DNA from: Hyphomicrobiales bacterium
GTDB taxonomy: Bacteria > Pseudomonadota > Alphaproteobacteria > Rhizobiales > Rhizobiaceae
Length of the DNA stretch: 64,000 nt
NCBI GenBank assembly: GCA_900466605.1
Contig: UBMU01000002.1
Coordinates: 186,001-250,000, forward strand
Reading direction: 5' to 3'
Positions 45,282 through 54,564 of the stretch are shown here, piece by piece; position 1 is the first letter of the stretch, and each line of letters begins with the position of its first letter. Both the position numbers and the translations under genes were made by a program. The notes under the pieces were generated by a model, which was given only the letters and a program-made list of their open reading frames with translations, was not told the origin of the DNA and searched no databases.

Positions 45282-46565
45282 ATGCTGAACGATCCCCGTT
45301 CCCACGGCCTTTGGGAAAAGACCGCGCCTCCGCCGCCTGTGACCTCGTCGCTCGTGGGCGCAGTGAGCTCCGATGTCGTCGTCGTGGGTGGAGGCTATAC
45401 CGGCCTTTCTTCGAGTCTGCATCTGGCCGAAGCGGGCTCGAAGGTGATGTTGCTGGAAGCCAAGGAAATTGGCTTCGGCGGCGCGGGCCGCAACGTTGGC
45501 CTTATCAACGCCGGCATGTGGGTGATGCCGGACGACCTTCCCGGCGTTCTTGGACCCATTTATGGTGAGCGTCTGCTGGACATCCTGGGCAACGCCCCAA
45601 GGCTCGTCATGGAGCTGATCGACAAGCACGGCATAGCCTGCGAGCTTGAACGGAACGGCACGCTTCACGTTGCCGTCGGCGAAAGTGGCTTGAAGGAGAT
45701 CGAGGATCGCGCGCGGCAATGGGTGACGCGTGGCGCGCCCGTGACTTTGCTGGATGCAGCCGAGACGGCCAAACGCGTTGGCAGCAGCTTCTACACGGGA
45801 TCATTGCTCGACATGCGCGCCGGCACGCTGCAGCCGCTCGCCTACGCGCGAGGTCTTGCCCATGCTGCGGTGAAGGCCGGGGTTTCGATCCACACCTCGA
45901 GCCCTGTTGTGGAGACCGAGCGGAAAGGCAATCGCTGGATCGTCAAGACCGCAACGGGAGAAGTGGCGGCCGACTGGATCATCGTCGCGACCGACGCGTA
46001 CAGCACCGGCCCATGGGAAACGGTGCGCAACGAGCAGGTGCACCTGCCATATTTCAATCTAGCCACCCGGCCGCTTAGCGACAATTTGCGCCGCTCGATC
46101 CTCGCCGGGCGCGAAGGGGTTTGGGACACGAAGGAAATCCTGTCGTCCTATCGCATGGATCAGGCCGGTCGCCTTGTCTTCGGCAGCGTCGGCGCCTTGC
46201 GTAATACGGGGCTGGGTATTCACACGGCCTGGGCGAAACGATCTCTGAAGAAGCTCTTTCCGCAGCTTGGCGATGTCGAGTTCGAATGCGAGTGGTACGG
46301 CAAGATCGGGATGACCGATAATGCGCTGCCCCGCTTCCACAGGTTCGCGCCCAATGTTGTGGGTTTCTCCGGTTACAATGGTCGCGGTATTGCGCCAGGT
46401 ACGGTCTTCGGCCGCACGCTTGCCCAACTCATCGCGGGGCAGACGACGGAAGCGGACCTGCCGTTGCCACTTACGTCGCCGTCAGAGCCGAGCTTCCGTG
46501 CCATGAAGGAAGTGTGGTACGAAGCCGGCGCCCAAGTGGCCCATTTCGCCGATGCTCGCTTTTGA
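45282..46565 (+). CDS. amaA: FAD-dependent oxidoreductase, probable L-pipecolate oxidase
   Basis: A 427-residue DAO-family flavoprotein. The FAD-binding Rossmann motif is VVVVGGGYTGLSSSLHLAEAG (about residues 32-52, quoted in part), followed by the GGAGRNVGLINAG segment typical of the PuuB/OrdL/AmaA group. The C-terminal FAD-contacting part is FSGYNGRGIAPGTVFG. The family oxidises secondary or N-substituted amines. The next gene is an ALDH7 enzyme and the third is DpkA-like, which fits oxidation of L-pipecolate to piperideine-6-carboxylate (AmaA). gamma-Glutamylputrescine oxidase is the main alternative. Confidence 0.8.
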   Translation: MLNDPRSHGLWEKTAPPPPVTSSLVGAVSSDVVVVGGGYTGLSSSLHLAEAGSKVMLLEAKEIGFGGAGRNVGLINAGMWVMPDDLPGVLGPIYGERLLDILGNAPRLVMELIDKHGIACELERNGTLHVAVGESGLKEIEDRARQWVTRGAPVTLLDAAETAKRVGSSFYTGSLLDMRAGTLQPLAYARGLAHAAVKAGVSIHTSSPVVETERKGNRWIVKTATGEVAADWIIVATDAYSTGPWETVRNEQVHLPYFNLATRPLSDNLRRSILAGREGVWDTKEILSSYRMDQAGRLVFGSVGALRNTGLGIHTAWAKRSLKKLFPQLGDVEFECEWYGKIGMTDNALPRFHRFAPNVVGFSGYNGRGIAPGTVFGRTLAQLIAGQTTEADLPLPLTSPSEPSFRAMKEVWYEAGAQVAHFADARF

Positions 46566-46582
46566 GAACCGAGGTTGAACCC

Positions 46583-48121
46583 ATGACCATCTCTTCACTT
46601 GATCTCGCCACCGAGACAAAAACCCTTCTCACAGAGTTGGGCGTCCGCGCCGACCGCTATACTGGCGGTACGCTTCGCGTTAGCTCTCCGGTCACCGGCA
46701 GGGAGATTGGCGCGCTGAAGGAGCATTCGGCCTTAGAGGCAAAGGCTGCGATTGAGGCCGCCCACAAGGCATTCCTTGAATGGCGGGCCGTTCCGGCTCC
46801 GAAACGCGGGGAACTCGTGCGCCTGCTCGGCGAAGAGCTTCGTGCTGCGAAAACAGCTCTCGGCCGACTTGTCTCGATCGAAGTTGGCAAGATCACATCC
46901 GAGGGGCTTGGCGAAGTCCAGGAAATGATCGACATCTGCGACTTTGCTGTCGGTTTGTCACGCCAGCTCTATGGCCTGACCATCGCCACGGAGCGCTCCG
47001 AACACCGCATGATGGAAAGCTGGCATCCGCTCGGCGTCGTCGGCATCATCTCGGCCTTCAACTTCCCGGTCGCGGTCTGGTCTTGGAATGCCGCCTTGGC
47101 GCTTGTCTGCGGCAACTCGACGGTCTGGAAGCCGTCGGAAAAGACACCGCTGACGGCACTTGCTGTCCAGGCGCTTTTTGAAAGGGCACTGAAGCGGTTC
47201 GTTGCCGAAGGCGGCGTGGCGCCTGCCAACCTCTCGACCTTGCTCATCGGCGGCCGCGATGTGGGGGAACTCCTCGTCGACCATCCAAAGGTGCCGCTTG
47301 TCTCCGCGACCGGCTCGACGGCCATGGGCCGCGCTGTCGGTCCCCGCCTGTCGCAGCGTTTCGCCCGCGCAATCCTTGAGCTCGGTGGCAACAATGCCGC
47401 GATCATCTGCCCGACGGCGGACCTTGATCTTACGCTGCGTGGCGTTGCCTTTTCAGCCATGGGTACTGCCGGCCAGCGCTGCACGACGCTGCGCCGCCTT
47501 TTCGTTCATGAGAGCGTCTACGACAAGCTCGTTCCGCGCCTGCAGAAGGCCTATGGTTCGGTGTCGATCGGCAACCCGTTGGAAACCGGGACGCTGGTCG
47601 GGCCGCTGATCGACAAGCAGGCATTCAGCAATATGCAGTCCGCATTGGAGCAGGCGAAGGCGGCCGGTGGCAAGGTCACCGGGGGTGAGCGCGTCGAAAA
47701 TGGTGCGGCGGATGCCTTTTATGTTCGTCCAGCACTCGTTGAAATGCCCTCACAGACTGGCCCGGTCGAGCATGAGACGTTCGCACCGATCCTGTACGTG
47801 ATGAAGTACACGGATTTCGATCAGGCATTGGAGCTTCACAACGCTGTGCCGCAGGGCCTTTCTTCGTCGATCTTCACGAATGATATGCGTGAGGCAGAGA
47901 CCTTCGTTTCGGGTCGTGGTTCCGATTGCGGCATTGCCAACGTCAACCTTGGTCCGTCCGGGGCCGAAATCGGGGGCGCGTTCGGCGGTGAGAAGGAAAC
48001 CGGTGGTGGTCGCGAATCCGGCTCGGATGCTTGGAGAGCTTACATGCGCAGAGCGACGAATACGGTCAACTACGGCAAGACATTGCCGCTTGCGCAGGGC
48101 GTAAAGTTCGACGTCGAATGA
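46583..48121 (+). CDS. amaB: Alpha-aminoadipate semialdehyde (piperideine-6-carboxylate) dehydrogenase, ALDH7
   Basis: A 512-residue aldehyde dehydrogenase of the ALDH7/antiquitin branch. VGIISAFNFPVAVWSWNAALALVCGN (about residues 153-178, quoted in part) and KPSEKTPL mark the cofactor site. The catalytic glutamate is in LELGGNNA, and the catalytic cysteine in GTAGQRCTTLRR, where QRCTT is the ALDH7 form. It would oxidise aminoadipate semialdehyde to alpha-aminoadipate with NAD. The gene lies 17 bases after the oxidase and is followed by a terminator hairpin. Confidence 0.92.
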   Translation: MTISSLDLATETKTLLTELGVRADRYTGGTLRVSSPVTGREIGALKEHSALEAKAAIEAAHKAFLEWRAVPAPKRGELVRLLGEELRAAKTALGRLVSIEVGKITSEGLGEVQEMIDICDFAVGLSRQLYGLTIATERSEHRMMESWHPLGVVGIISAFNFPVAVWSWNAALALVCGNSTVWKPSEKTPLTALAVQALFERALKRFVAEGGVAPANLSTLLIGGRDVGELLVDHPKVPLVSATGSTAMGRAVGPRLSQRFARAILELGGNNAAIICPTADLDLTLRGVAFSAMGTAGQRCTTLRRLFVHESVYDKLVPRLQKAYGSVSIGNPLETGTLVGPLIDKQAFSNMQSALEQAKAAGGKVTGGERVENGAADAFYVRPALVEMPSQTGPVEHETFAPILYVMKYTDFDQALELHNAVPQGLSSSIFTNDMREAETFVSGRGSDCGIANVNLGPSGAEIGGAFGGEKETGGGRESGSDAWRAYMRRATNTVNYGKTLPLAQGVKFDVE

Positions 48122-48141
48122 TCGTTGCTGCATTGCAGCCG

Positions 48142-48180
48142 AAAGGGTGATGACGTAACACGTCGTCACCCTTTTCTTTT
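48142..48180 (+). terminator. Terminator after amaB
   Basis: A 14-base stem (48142-48155 with 48161-48174, one wobble, loop TAACA) followed by TCTTTTTT. The dpkA-like gene starts only 12 bases beyond the T run, so its expression may depend on read-through or on a promoter within the terminator region. Confidence 0.85.
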
Positions 48181-48192
48181 TTGCAGGTCGCC

Positions 48193-49182
48193 ATGCATTT
48201 GACCCTAGCTGCGGCGGAAACGCTGGTTGTCGACGCCTTGACCCGCAATCGTGTGGATGGGGCAAATGCGCGATCGGTTGCCAGGGCACTGGTTGCTGCT
48301 GAAGCTGCCGCACAGGGTGGCCACGGCTTGCGCCGGGTCGAGGCCTACGCAAAGCAGGCGAAGGCAGGCAAGGTCGATGGATTTGCCAAGCCGCAGCTCG
48401 AACGGCTCTTTCCCGCCGTCGTGCGGATCGATGCCTGTCACGGCTACGCCTATCCGGCCTTCGATCTCGCGGCTTCGGTTCTTCCGGATATTGTCCGGGA
48501 GCAGGGCATCGCCCTGGCAGCGGTTCATCGTTCGCACCACGCTGGCGTCCTTGCCTTGACTGTCGAGCGGTTTGCGGAAATGGGTTTTGTCGCCTTGATG
48601 GTCGCCAATGTCACTGCTTCCATGGCAGCTTGGGGCGGGCGCAAGCCCGTCTTCGGAACGAATCCCATCGCGTTCGCCGCGCCGATCCCGGCTGCTGACC
48701 CTCTCGTCATTGATCTTGCGCTCTCTCGCGTCGCCCGTGGCAAGGTTATGGCTGCGCGTCAAAAAGGTGTCGATATTCCTGCGGATTGGGCCTTCGACCG
48801 TAATGGTCAGCCGACGACGGATGCAGTTGCAGCCCTCGAGGGGACGATGGCCCCTTCAGGAGAAGCCAAGGGCGCAGCACTGGCGATGATGGTCGAATTC
48901 CTCGCCGGCGCACTGACAGGGGCAAACTTCTCTTTCGAGTCGTCCTCGCTTTTCGATGACAAGGGTTCAGCGCCCGGCCTTGGGCAGATGCTTGTTGTCA
49001 TCAACCCGACCGCCAGCGGCGGAAGCGGTGTGGCCGATCGGTTGGCCACGCTGGTCGGCGAAATCTCGTCCGACCCCGGCGTTCGACTGCCGGGACGCCG
49101 CGGCCAGACGGCGCGAAGGCAGGCGTTGGAAGACGGCATCCATGTCGAGGATGAGGTCATTGCCACCATTCACGCGCTCTAG
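48193..49182 (+). CDS. dpkA: Malate/L-lactate dehydrogenase-family (Ldh_2) oxidoreductase, DpkA-like
   Basis: A 329-residue NAD(P)-dependent Ldh_2-family enzyme, the fold of sulfolactate dehydrogenase and of piperideine-2-carboxylate reductase (DpkA). RVEAYAKQAKAGKVDG and the histidine segment AAVHRSHHAGVLALTVERFA (about 111-130) match the family, as do FGTNPIAFAAP and SGEAKGAALAMMVE. Directly after amaA/amaB, the best functional guess is reduction of piperideine-2-carboxylate to L-pipecolate in D-lysine breakdown. The ATG at 48193 was preferred over a TTG four codons earlier. Confidence 0.85.
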   Translation: MHLTLAAAETLVVDALTRNRVDGANARSVARALVAAEAAAQGGHGLRRVEAYAKQAKAGKVDGFAKPQLERLFPAVVRIDACHGYAYPAFDLAASVLPDIVREQGIALAAVHRSHHAGVLALTVERFAEMGFVALMVANVTASMAAWGGRKPVFGTNPIAFAAPIPAADPLVIDLALSRVARGKVMAARQKGVDIPADWAFDRNGQPTTDAVAALEGTMAPSGEAKGAALAMMVEFLAGALTGANFSFESSSLFDDKGSAPGLGQMLVVINPTASGGSGVADRLATLVGEISSDPGVRLPGRRGQTARRQALEDGIHVEDEVIATIHAL

Positions 49183-49209
49183 CTAGAACGATTCTAAAGT
49201 TGATGAATG

Positions 49210-49254
49210 ATTTCAAGTATTTGTGATCCCTGAGCCATCACTAAAACTTGAAAT
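49210..49254. promoter_or_regulatory. Large imperfect inverted repeat upstream of the iron transporter operon
   Basis: An 18-base left arm (49210-49227) and right arm (49237-49254) match as reverse complements at 16 of 18 positions, with loop CCCTGAGCC; the outer nine bases (ATTTCAAGT/ACTTGAAAT) are perfect. There is no T run, so it is not a standard terminator. It could be an operator or an mRNA leader hairpin ahead of fbpA. Confidence 0.55.
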
Positions 49255-49321
49255 GCCAGATCAACAAAAATATACGGCTCCCATCACCTCGGATCTCGGG
49301 TGAAACACCATGGAGGGCTTC

Positions 49322-50350
49322 ATGAAAATTTCCCTTAACCGCGCTTCCGGTGCAGTGGCGCTCGCTGCTTCGCTCTTTGCTGCGACTTCGCTGGTCGCAG
49401 GTTCTGCTGTGGCGCAGGAATCCGAAGGTATTGTCGTTTATAACGCCCAGCACGAGAGCCTCGGGCGCGAGTGGATCGACGCCTTCACCAAGGCAACCGG
49501 CATCAAGGTAACGATGCGCCAGGGCAGCGACATGCAGCTCGCCAACCAGATCGTTCAGGAAGGCGATGCGTCACCGGCTGACGTTTTCCTGACTGAGAAC
49601 TCTCCCGCCATGACGCTGGTCGATGCAGCAGGCCTCTTTGCGCCAGTCGATAAGGAAACACTGGAGCAGGTTCCCGAACAATATCGTCCGTCTGACGGCA
49701 TGTGGACCGGCATTGCTGCCCGTTCGACGGTTTTTGCCTACGACAAGACGAAGCTGACCGAAGACAAGTTGCCGAAGTCGCTGCTCGATCTCGCAGATCC
49801 GGCCTGGAAGGGCCGCTGGGGTGCCTCGCCGGCAGGCGCTGATTTCCAGGCGATCGTCAGTGCGCTTCTTGAGCTCAAGGGTGAAGAGGCAACCGCTGCG
49901 TGGCTTAAGGCACTCAAGGAGAACTCCACGCCGTACAAGGGCAACAGCGTCGCCATGAAGGCGGTCAATGCTGGTGAAGTCGAGGGCGCGGTGATCTATC
50001 ACTATTACTGGTTCGGCGACCAGGCGAAGACCGGGGAAAACAGCAAGAACGTTGCGCTGCACTACTTCAAGAACCAGGATCCGGGTGCATTCGTCAGCGT
50101 CTCGGGCGGCGGCGTCCTGAAGTCCAGCCAGCATGCGAAGGAAGCTCAGGCCTTCCTGAAATTCGTGACTGGTAAGCCCGGTCAGGACATCCTGAAGAGC
50201 GGCACGTCCTACGAATATGCCATTGGAAAGGATGCGGCTTCGAACGAAAAGCTCGTTCCGCTGGCCGATCTTGATGCGCCGAAGGTCGATGCGGCCAACT
50301 TGAACAGCAAGAAGGTGACGGAGCTGATGACCGCCGCCGGAATCATCTAG
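49322..50350 (+). CDS. fbpA: Ferric iron ABC transporter, periplasmic binding protein
   Basis: A 342-residue FbpA-type binding protein with a signal peptide ending near GSAVAQ (about residue 32). IVVYNAQHESLGREWIDAF begins the mature domain. The iron-ligating tyrosine pair of the family appears in VIYHYYWFGDQ (about 220-230). DPGAFVSVSGGGVLKSSQHAKEAQ is the C-terminal family segment. Start at the ATG at 49322 after GGAGGG. A strong terminator separates it from fbpB, so the binding protein is probably made in excess of the membrane parts. Confidence 0.93.
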   Translation: MKISLNRASGAVALAASLFAATSLVAGSAVAQESEGIVVYNAQHESLGREWIDAFTKATGIKVTMRQGSDMQLANQIVQEGDASPADVFLTENSPAMTLVDAAGLFAPVDKETLEQVPEQYRPSDGMWTGIAARSTVFAYDKTKLTEDKLPKSLLDLADPAWKGRWGASPAGADFQAIVSALLELKGEEATAAWLKALKENSTPYKGNSVAMKAVNAGEVEGAVIYHYYWFGDQAKTGENSKNVALHYFKNQDPGAFVSVSGGGVLKSSQHAKEAQAFLKFVTGKPGQDILKSGTSYEYAIGKDAASNEKLVPLADLDAPKVDAANLNSKKVTELMTAAGII

Positions 50351-50423
50351 CCTTTCCGCCATACGCCCTAAGGGTCAAAACTGTTGCTTTTGGCTCAAGA
50401 AAAACGTAGGGCATGACGAAATC

Positions 50424-50459
50424 GGCAACCGCCTTTCATAGGCGGTTGCCTTCCTTTTT
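50424..50459 (+). terminator. Intra-operon terminator between fbpA and fbpB
   Basis: Perfect ten-base stem GGCAACCGCC/GGCGGTTGCC with a seven-base loop and a TTCCTTTTT tail, placed just before fbpB. Partial termination here would give more FbpA than FbpB/FbpC. Confidence 0.85.
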
Positions 50460-50465
50460 CAGCGT

Positions 50466-52082
50466 ATGAAGGCGGCGGCCTTGCTGCAGGACAACAGATT
50501 GCTTGTTCCCGGCCATGAAAGGCCGATCGCACGGCCGGTGGCGGGAATAGATCGGCTGCGGGCACGTCTGCCGCATGTCTCGGTCCTTCTCTTTGCTTCC
50601 GTCGTAGCGCTGTTCAGCCTCGTTCCGCTTGGGTTCATCGGCTGGATAACCTTTGATGTCGGCTGGCAGACCGTCAAAGAATTGGTTTTCCGCGCGCGCG
50701 TCGGCGAGCTGCTCGTAAACACGGTGCTGTTGGAAGCCTTTACGATTCCGTTGTCGATCGCCCTTGCCGTGACGCTCGCCTGGCTCGTTGAACGGACAGA
50801 TATCCCCTTTGCCCGGCTATGGTCGTGGCTGGCAGTTGCACCGCTCGCCGTGCCCGCCTTCGTCCATAGCTACGCCTGGGTGAGCCTCATTCCCGGCATG
50901 CGCGGGCTGCAGAGCGGTGTCTTCGTTTCCGTACTTGCGTACTTTCCGTTTCTCTATCTCCCGGTGGCTGCTGCCTTGCGCCGGCTTGATCCCGCTATTG
51001 AGGATGCGGCCTCTTCGCTTGGCCTTGGGCCCTGGCGCTTGTTCTTCCGCACCATACTGCCGCAACTACGCTTCGCCATCTGTGGTGGCTCGCTGCTGAT
51101 CGCGCTGCACCTGCTGTCGGAATACGGTCTCTATGTGATGATCCGTTTCGACACCTTCGCCACCGCGATCGTCGATCAGTTCCAATCCGCCTACAACAGT
51201 CCGGCCGCCAACATGCTGGGCGGTGTTCTCGTCTGCTGCTGTCTGTTTCTGCTCGGCCTCGAAATCCTTTTGCGCGGCAATGAGCGATATGCCCGGGTCG
51301 GATCAGGCTCAGCCCGGCCAGCAGATCGCCATAGGCTCGGCTGGTTCGCCGTTCCGGCCATTCTGCTGCAGGTGGGACTGGCGGCGTTGACGCTCGGCGT
51401 CCCTCTCGTGACTCTGATGCGGTGGCTCTATCTTGGCGGTCTTGATGTCTGGCGCATTGATACCGTCGGCAACGCGTTCGCGCAAACCATAGTTCTTGCC
51501 ATAGCCGGTGGCGTGCTCGCCACGATTGCCGCCGCGCCGATGGCCTGGCTCTCGGTGCGTGCGCCGGGGCGTCTACAGCGTCTACTCGAGGCTTGCCATT
51601 ACTACGTCGGCTCGCTGCCGGGCGTGGTCGTGGCGCTTGCACTGGTGACGATTACGGTTCGTCTCGTTCTGCCTCTCTATCAAACCTTCGCGACCCTCGT
51701 TGTTGCCTACATACTGCTGTTTCTGCCGCGTGCCATGGTGGGCTTGCGCGCCAGTATCGCCCAGGCGCCGGTGGAGCTTGAGCGTGCGGCAATGGGGCTT
51801 GGCCGCACGCCCGCCCAGGCCGTGAGGCAGATCACCATGCGGCTGGCCGCGCCCGGTGCAGCCGCCAGCGTCGCACTTGTCGGCCTCGGCATCACGAACG
51901 AGCTGACCGCGACATTGATGCTGGCCCCGAACGGCGTCGAGACGCTTGCGACAAGGTTCTGGTCGCTGACCAGCGAGATCGACTACGTGGCGGCGGCGCC
52001 TTACGCATTCATGATGGTCGTGCTATCGCTGCCGCTGACCCTTCTTCTCTATGCCCAATCGAAACGGACTGCCGGACAATGA
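50466..52082 (+). CDS. fbpB: Ferric iron ABC transporter, permease
   Basis: A 538-residue fused permease with about twelve membrane helices. The two EAA-like loops are [26 protein letters not shown] (about 178-203) and [26 protein letters not shown] (about 434-459), both quoted only as landmarks. This is the FbpB/SfuB arrangement. The ATG at 50466 has no obvious ribosome site, perhaps because the terminator occupies that space. fbpC overlaps its stop by four bases. Confidence 0.92.
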   Translation: MKAAALLQDNRLLVPGHERPIARPVAGIDRLRARLPHVSVLLFASVVALFSLVPLGFIGWITFDVGWQTVKELVFRARVGELLVNTVLLEAFTIPLSIALAVTLAWLVERTDIPFARLWSWLAVAPLAVPAFVHSYAWVSLIPGMRGLQSGVFVSVLAYFPFLYLPVAAALRRLDPAIEDAASSLGLGPWRLFFRTILPQLRFAICGGSLLIALHLLSEYGLYVMIRFDTFATAIVDQFQSAYNSPAANMLGGVLVCCCLFLLGLEILLRGNERYARVGSGSARPADRHRLGWFAVPAILLQVGLAALTLGVPLVTLMRWLYLGGLDVWRIDTVGNAFAQTIVLAIAGGVLATIAAAPMAWLSVRAPGRLQRLLEACHYYVGSLPGVVVALALVTITVRLVLPLYQTFATLVVAYILLFLPRAMVGLRASIAQAPVELERAAMGLGRTPAQAVRQITMRLAAPGAAASVALVGLGITNELTATLMLAPNGVETLATRFWSLTSEIDYVAAAPYAFMMVVLSLPLTLLLYAQSKRTAGQ

Positions 52083-53119
52083 CGCTGCTTACGATCGATC
52101 GCATCAGCAAGCGCTATGGGCATGTTCAGGCGTTGCAGAACATATCACTCGATGTTGCCGCCGGAAGCCGCACAGCCGTTGTCGGCCCTTCAGGATCGGG
52201 CAAGACGACGCTTCTGCGTATCATTGCCGGTTTCGAGCAGCCAGATGACGGCCGCGTGACGCTTAGCGGGGAGCTTTTGGCTGACGGCCCGGCAACGGTG
52301 CCCGCCCATAAGCGAGGCATTGGTATCGTGTCGCAGGACGGCGCGTTATTTCCGCATCTGAGTGTTGCCGACAATATCGGTTTTGGTTTCGAGCGTGGCG
52401 CACCCGATCGCGAACGACGCATTATCGATCTGCTTGATATGGTAGAGCTTGACCGCAATATGCTCACCCGTCGGCCACACCAGCTTTCCGGTGGCCAACA
52501 GCAGCGCGTGGCGCTTGCCCGCGCGCTTGGCCGCAAGCCCCGCCTGATGTTGCTCGATGAGCCCTTCTCGGCACTCGATACAGGCCTGCGCGAGAACATG
52601 CGGAAGGCCGTGGCGCGCGTTCTTCAGGCCGCGGGTATCACGACAATCCTCGTTACGCATGATCAGGCCGAAGCGCTCTCGTTCGCCGATCAAGTTGCCG
52701 TCCTACGGGAAGGCAGGTTGATGCAGGCCGGATCACCGCAATCGGTCTATCTGCAGCCGCTCGATCGGGAGACTGCGTTGTTCCTCGGCGACGCGGTGAT
52801 GCTGCCGGCGGTCGTTCGAAACGGCTTTGCCGATTGCGCGCTTGGCCGCGTTGCGGTCGATGGCAATTATCAGGGCAAGGTGGAGATCATGCTGCGCCCT
52901 GAACAGATCAGGGTCGTTCCTGATGAAAGTGCGCAGACCTATCGCGGAAGAGTCGTCGAAGTGGAATTCGGCGGGGCGACCTGCACTGTCGCTGTATCGC
53001 TTGAGGGTGTCGCTCTGCCGCCGATCATGATCAAGACATCGAGCGTGGCGCTTCCGGAGCGCGGCGATCGGGTTCGTCTCGATATCGCCGGTAAGGCGCA
53101 TGTTCTCGGAAGCCGCTGA
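52079..53119 (+). CDS. fbpC: Ferric iron ABC transporter, ATP-binding protein
   Basis: A 346-residue ATPase with Walker [10 protein letters not shown] (about 39-47), Q-loop [14 protein letters not shown], signature LSGGQQQR, Walker [12 protein letters not shown] and switch histidine in [12 protein letters not shown]-terminal TOBE-type domain ([14 protein letters not shown] onward) is present, as in FbpC. The ATG overlaps the fbpB stop (ATGA). Its stop abuts the stop of the convergent glycoamylase-like gene. Confidence 0.93.
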   Translation: MTLLTIDRISKRYGHVQALQNISLDVAAGSRTAVVGPSGSGKTTLLRIIAGFEQPDDGRVTLSGELLADGPATVPAHKRGIGIVSQDGALFPHLSVADNIGFGFERGAPDRERRIIDLLDMVELDRNMLTRRPHQLSGGQQQRVALARALGRKPRLMLLDEPFSALDTGLRENMRKAVARVLQAAGITTILVTHDQAEALSFADQVAVLREGRLMQAGSPQSVYLQPLDRETALFLGDAVMLPAVVRNGFADCALGRVAVDGNYQGKVEIMLRPEQIRVVPDESAQTYRGRVVEVEFGGATCTVAVSLEGVALPPIMIKTSSVALPERGDRVRLDIAGKAHVLGSR

Positions 53120-54514
53120 TCAGGCGGTCTTCAGCTCCGGGCTTTCTTCTTCCGAAAGCCAGCCACCGGTAAAACCTGCCCGCTCGAGACCACGCCGGAT
53201 TATGGGTGACTGGCGCATCAGGCCCCAGATGAAGTCTGACCGATCGTTTTCGATCGTCATCACGAGAAGTCCCTGATCTATACCGACGCAACGGTCGTCG
53301 ACCCAGCCTTCGGGTCGCTTGGTCTTGACGGTCGGATTGAAACCGCCGGGAAAGCGATCCTCATAGAGCAGGTTGGGGTAAGTGGACATAAGCGCGCGAA
53401 GGCCGTCGAGCGAGGTCTGGCGGTCGTAGGGGAGAGACGCCAGCGCTGCCCAGGGAGCGATCGTGCCGTCATCGGGTCCGAGCGGCGCGCCGCGGGCAGC
53501 ATAGCCGAGCACTCGCGGGTGGCGACCGCCACGCATGTTGCGGGTCGGCGGCGGGCCATCCGAGGCAGACAGGCCCCATATATCCTTGTTATAGCCAACG
53601 AAATGACCGGGATTGCGCTCTGCGTAGTCTCGTTGCACCGCGATCGATACTTGCGTGTTGCGGAAATAGTCCCAGTTGCGATCAGCCATCGGCTTGTCCT
53701 GGATCCCACGGAAATCGATCCAGGCATGCGAGAAGAAATGAATGAAGAGAGGGCCGGCATAGAGATAGGGTTGGTCGCCAAACAACATCCACGAATAACT
53801 CGTGGTAAAGGCATCATAGCTCGACGCCGGGATCGGATGCGTCGGGGAGGCGAGTGCCAGCGTGTAGAGAAGGACCGCTTCGTCGTAGCCTTGCCAGCGC
53901 CAACGCAGAAAACCGCTGCCTGGCTTCCAGCCCATGCAGACCGTCTCGCCCTTGTTGAGAGCCCAGTGCCAGTCGATCCTCTCGTAGACCAAGTTTGCGA
54001 GCCTGCGGATTTCAATTTCGGCTTCGGTGTTGCGGTCGAAATAGGCCGCAGCGGTCAACATGCCTGCAACCAGAAGCGTGGTGTCGATCGTCGACAACTC
54101 GCTGTTCCAGGCTCGATGTCCGGTGTCCATGTGCAGGAAATGGTAGAAGAAGCCGCGATAGCCGATCGCGTGCCGCTCGCGACCTTGGTGACCGTTGGCA
54201 AAGAAGCAAAGCGTCTTCAGCGTGTACTCGATCGCATCGGAACGCTGCATCCAGCCACGTTCGACCGCGACGGGGTAGGACGACAAAGAAAAACCGACCG
54301 CAGCGATACTGCAGGGGACGCCAGCGATGGACGTGTCCGCAACGAGCCCGTTTTCGGCATTGTAATGCTTCGGGAAATAATTGAATGCGCCCTGCTGAAG
54401 CCTGTCGATCAGCGCGACATCCGACTCCTCGGTCCGTTTTAACATACGTGCCAAGCCCAACTTGTTGTCCAGCCCCGGTTCAACATGGTGAAGCATGATG
54501 CGCAAATCAATCAT
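53120..54514 (-). CDS. Glycoamylase-like (GH144/GH189-type) beta-glucan hydrolase
   Basis: A protein of about 464 residues with the (alpha/alpha)6 glycoamylase-like domain found at the end of cyclic beta-1,2-glucan synthase and in stand-alone endo-beta-1,2-glucanases. Segments such as FNYFPKHYNAENGLVADTS, STIDTTLLVAGMLTAAAYF, WDYFRNTQVSIAVQRDYA, NKDIWGLSASDGPP and DDGTIAPWAALASLPY follow family order. No signal peptide is seen at this start, which leaves a cytosolic location likely. Rhizobiaceae make cyclic beta-1,2-glucan, so turnover of such glucans is a reasonable guess. The start is uncertain (ATGs at 54514 and 54496; the open frame extends into thiE). Confidence 0.82.
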   Translation of the reverse strand: MIDLRIMLHHVEPGLDNKLGLARMLKRTEESDVALIDRLQQGAFNYFPKHYNAENGLVADTSIAGVPCSIAAVGFSLSSYPVAVERGWMQRSDAIEYTLKTLCFFANGHQGRERHAIGYRGFFYHFLHMDTGHRAWNSELSTIDTTLLVAGMLTAAAYFDRNTEAEIEIRRLANLVYERIDWHWALNKGETVCMGWKPGSGFLRWRWQGYDEAVLLYTLALASPTHPIPASSYDAFTTSYSWMLFGDQPYLYAGPLFIHFFSHAWIDFRGIQDKPMADRNWDYFRNTQVSIAVQRDYAERNPGHFVGYNKDIWGLSASDGPPPTRNMRGGRHPRVLGYAARGAPLGPDDGTIAPWAALASLPYDRQTSLDGLRALMSTYPNLLYEDRFPGGFNPTVKTKRPEGWVDDRCVGIDQGLLVMTIENDRSDFIWGLMRQSPIIRRGLERAGFTGGWLSEEESPELKTA

Positions 54515-54564
54515 TTTTGAAGACGCTGCGACTGCACGCCCCCGCGACCGCCCGGCTTTGCTAC

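Noticed and set aside
49201-49215. TGA-N9-TCA as a RirA iron-responsive box ahead of fbpA
   Set aside because: The spacing is one base short of the usual TGA-N9-X-TCA pattern and such short motifs occur often by chance; the larger inverted repeat overlapping it is the stronger signal.
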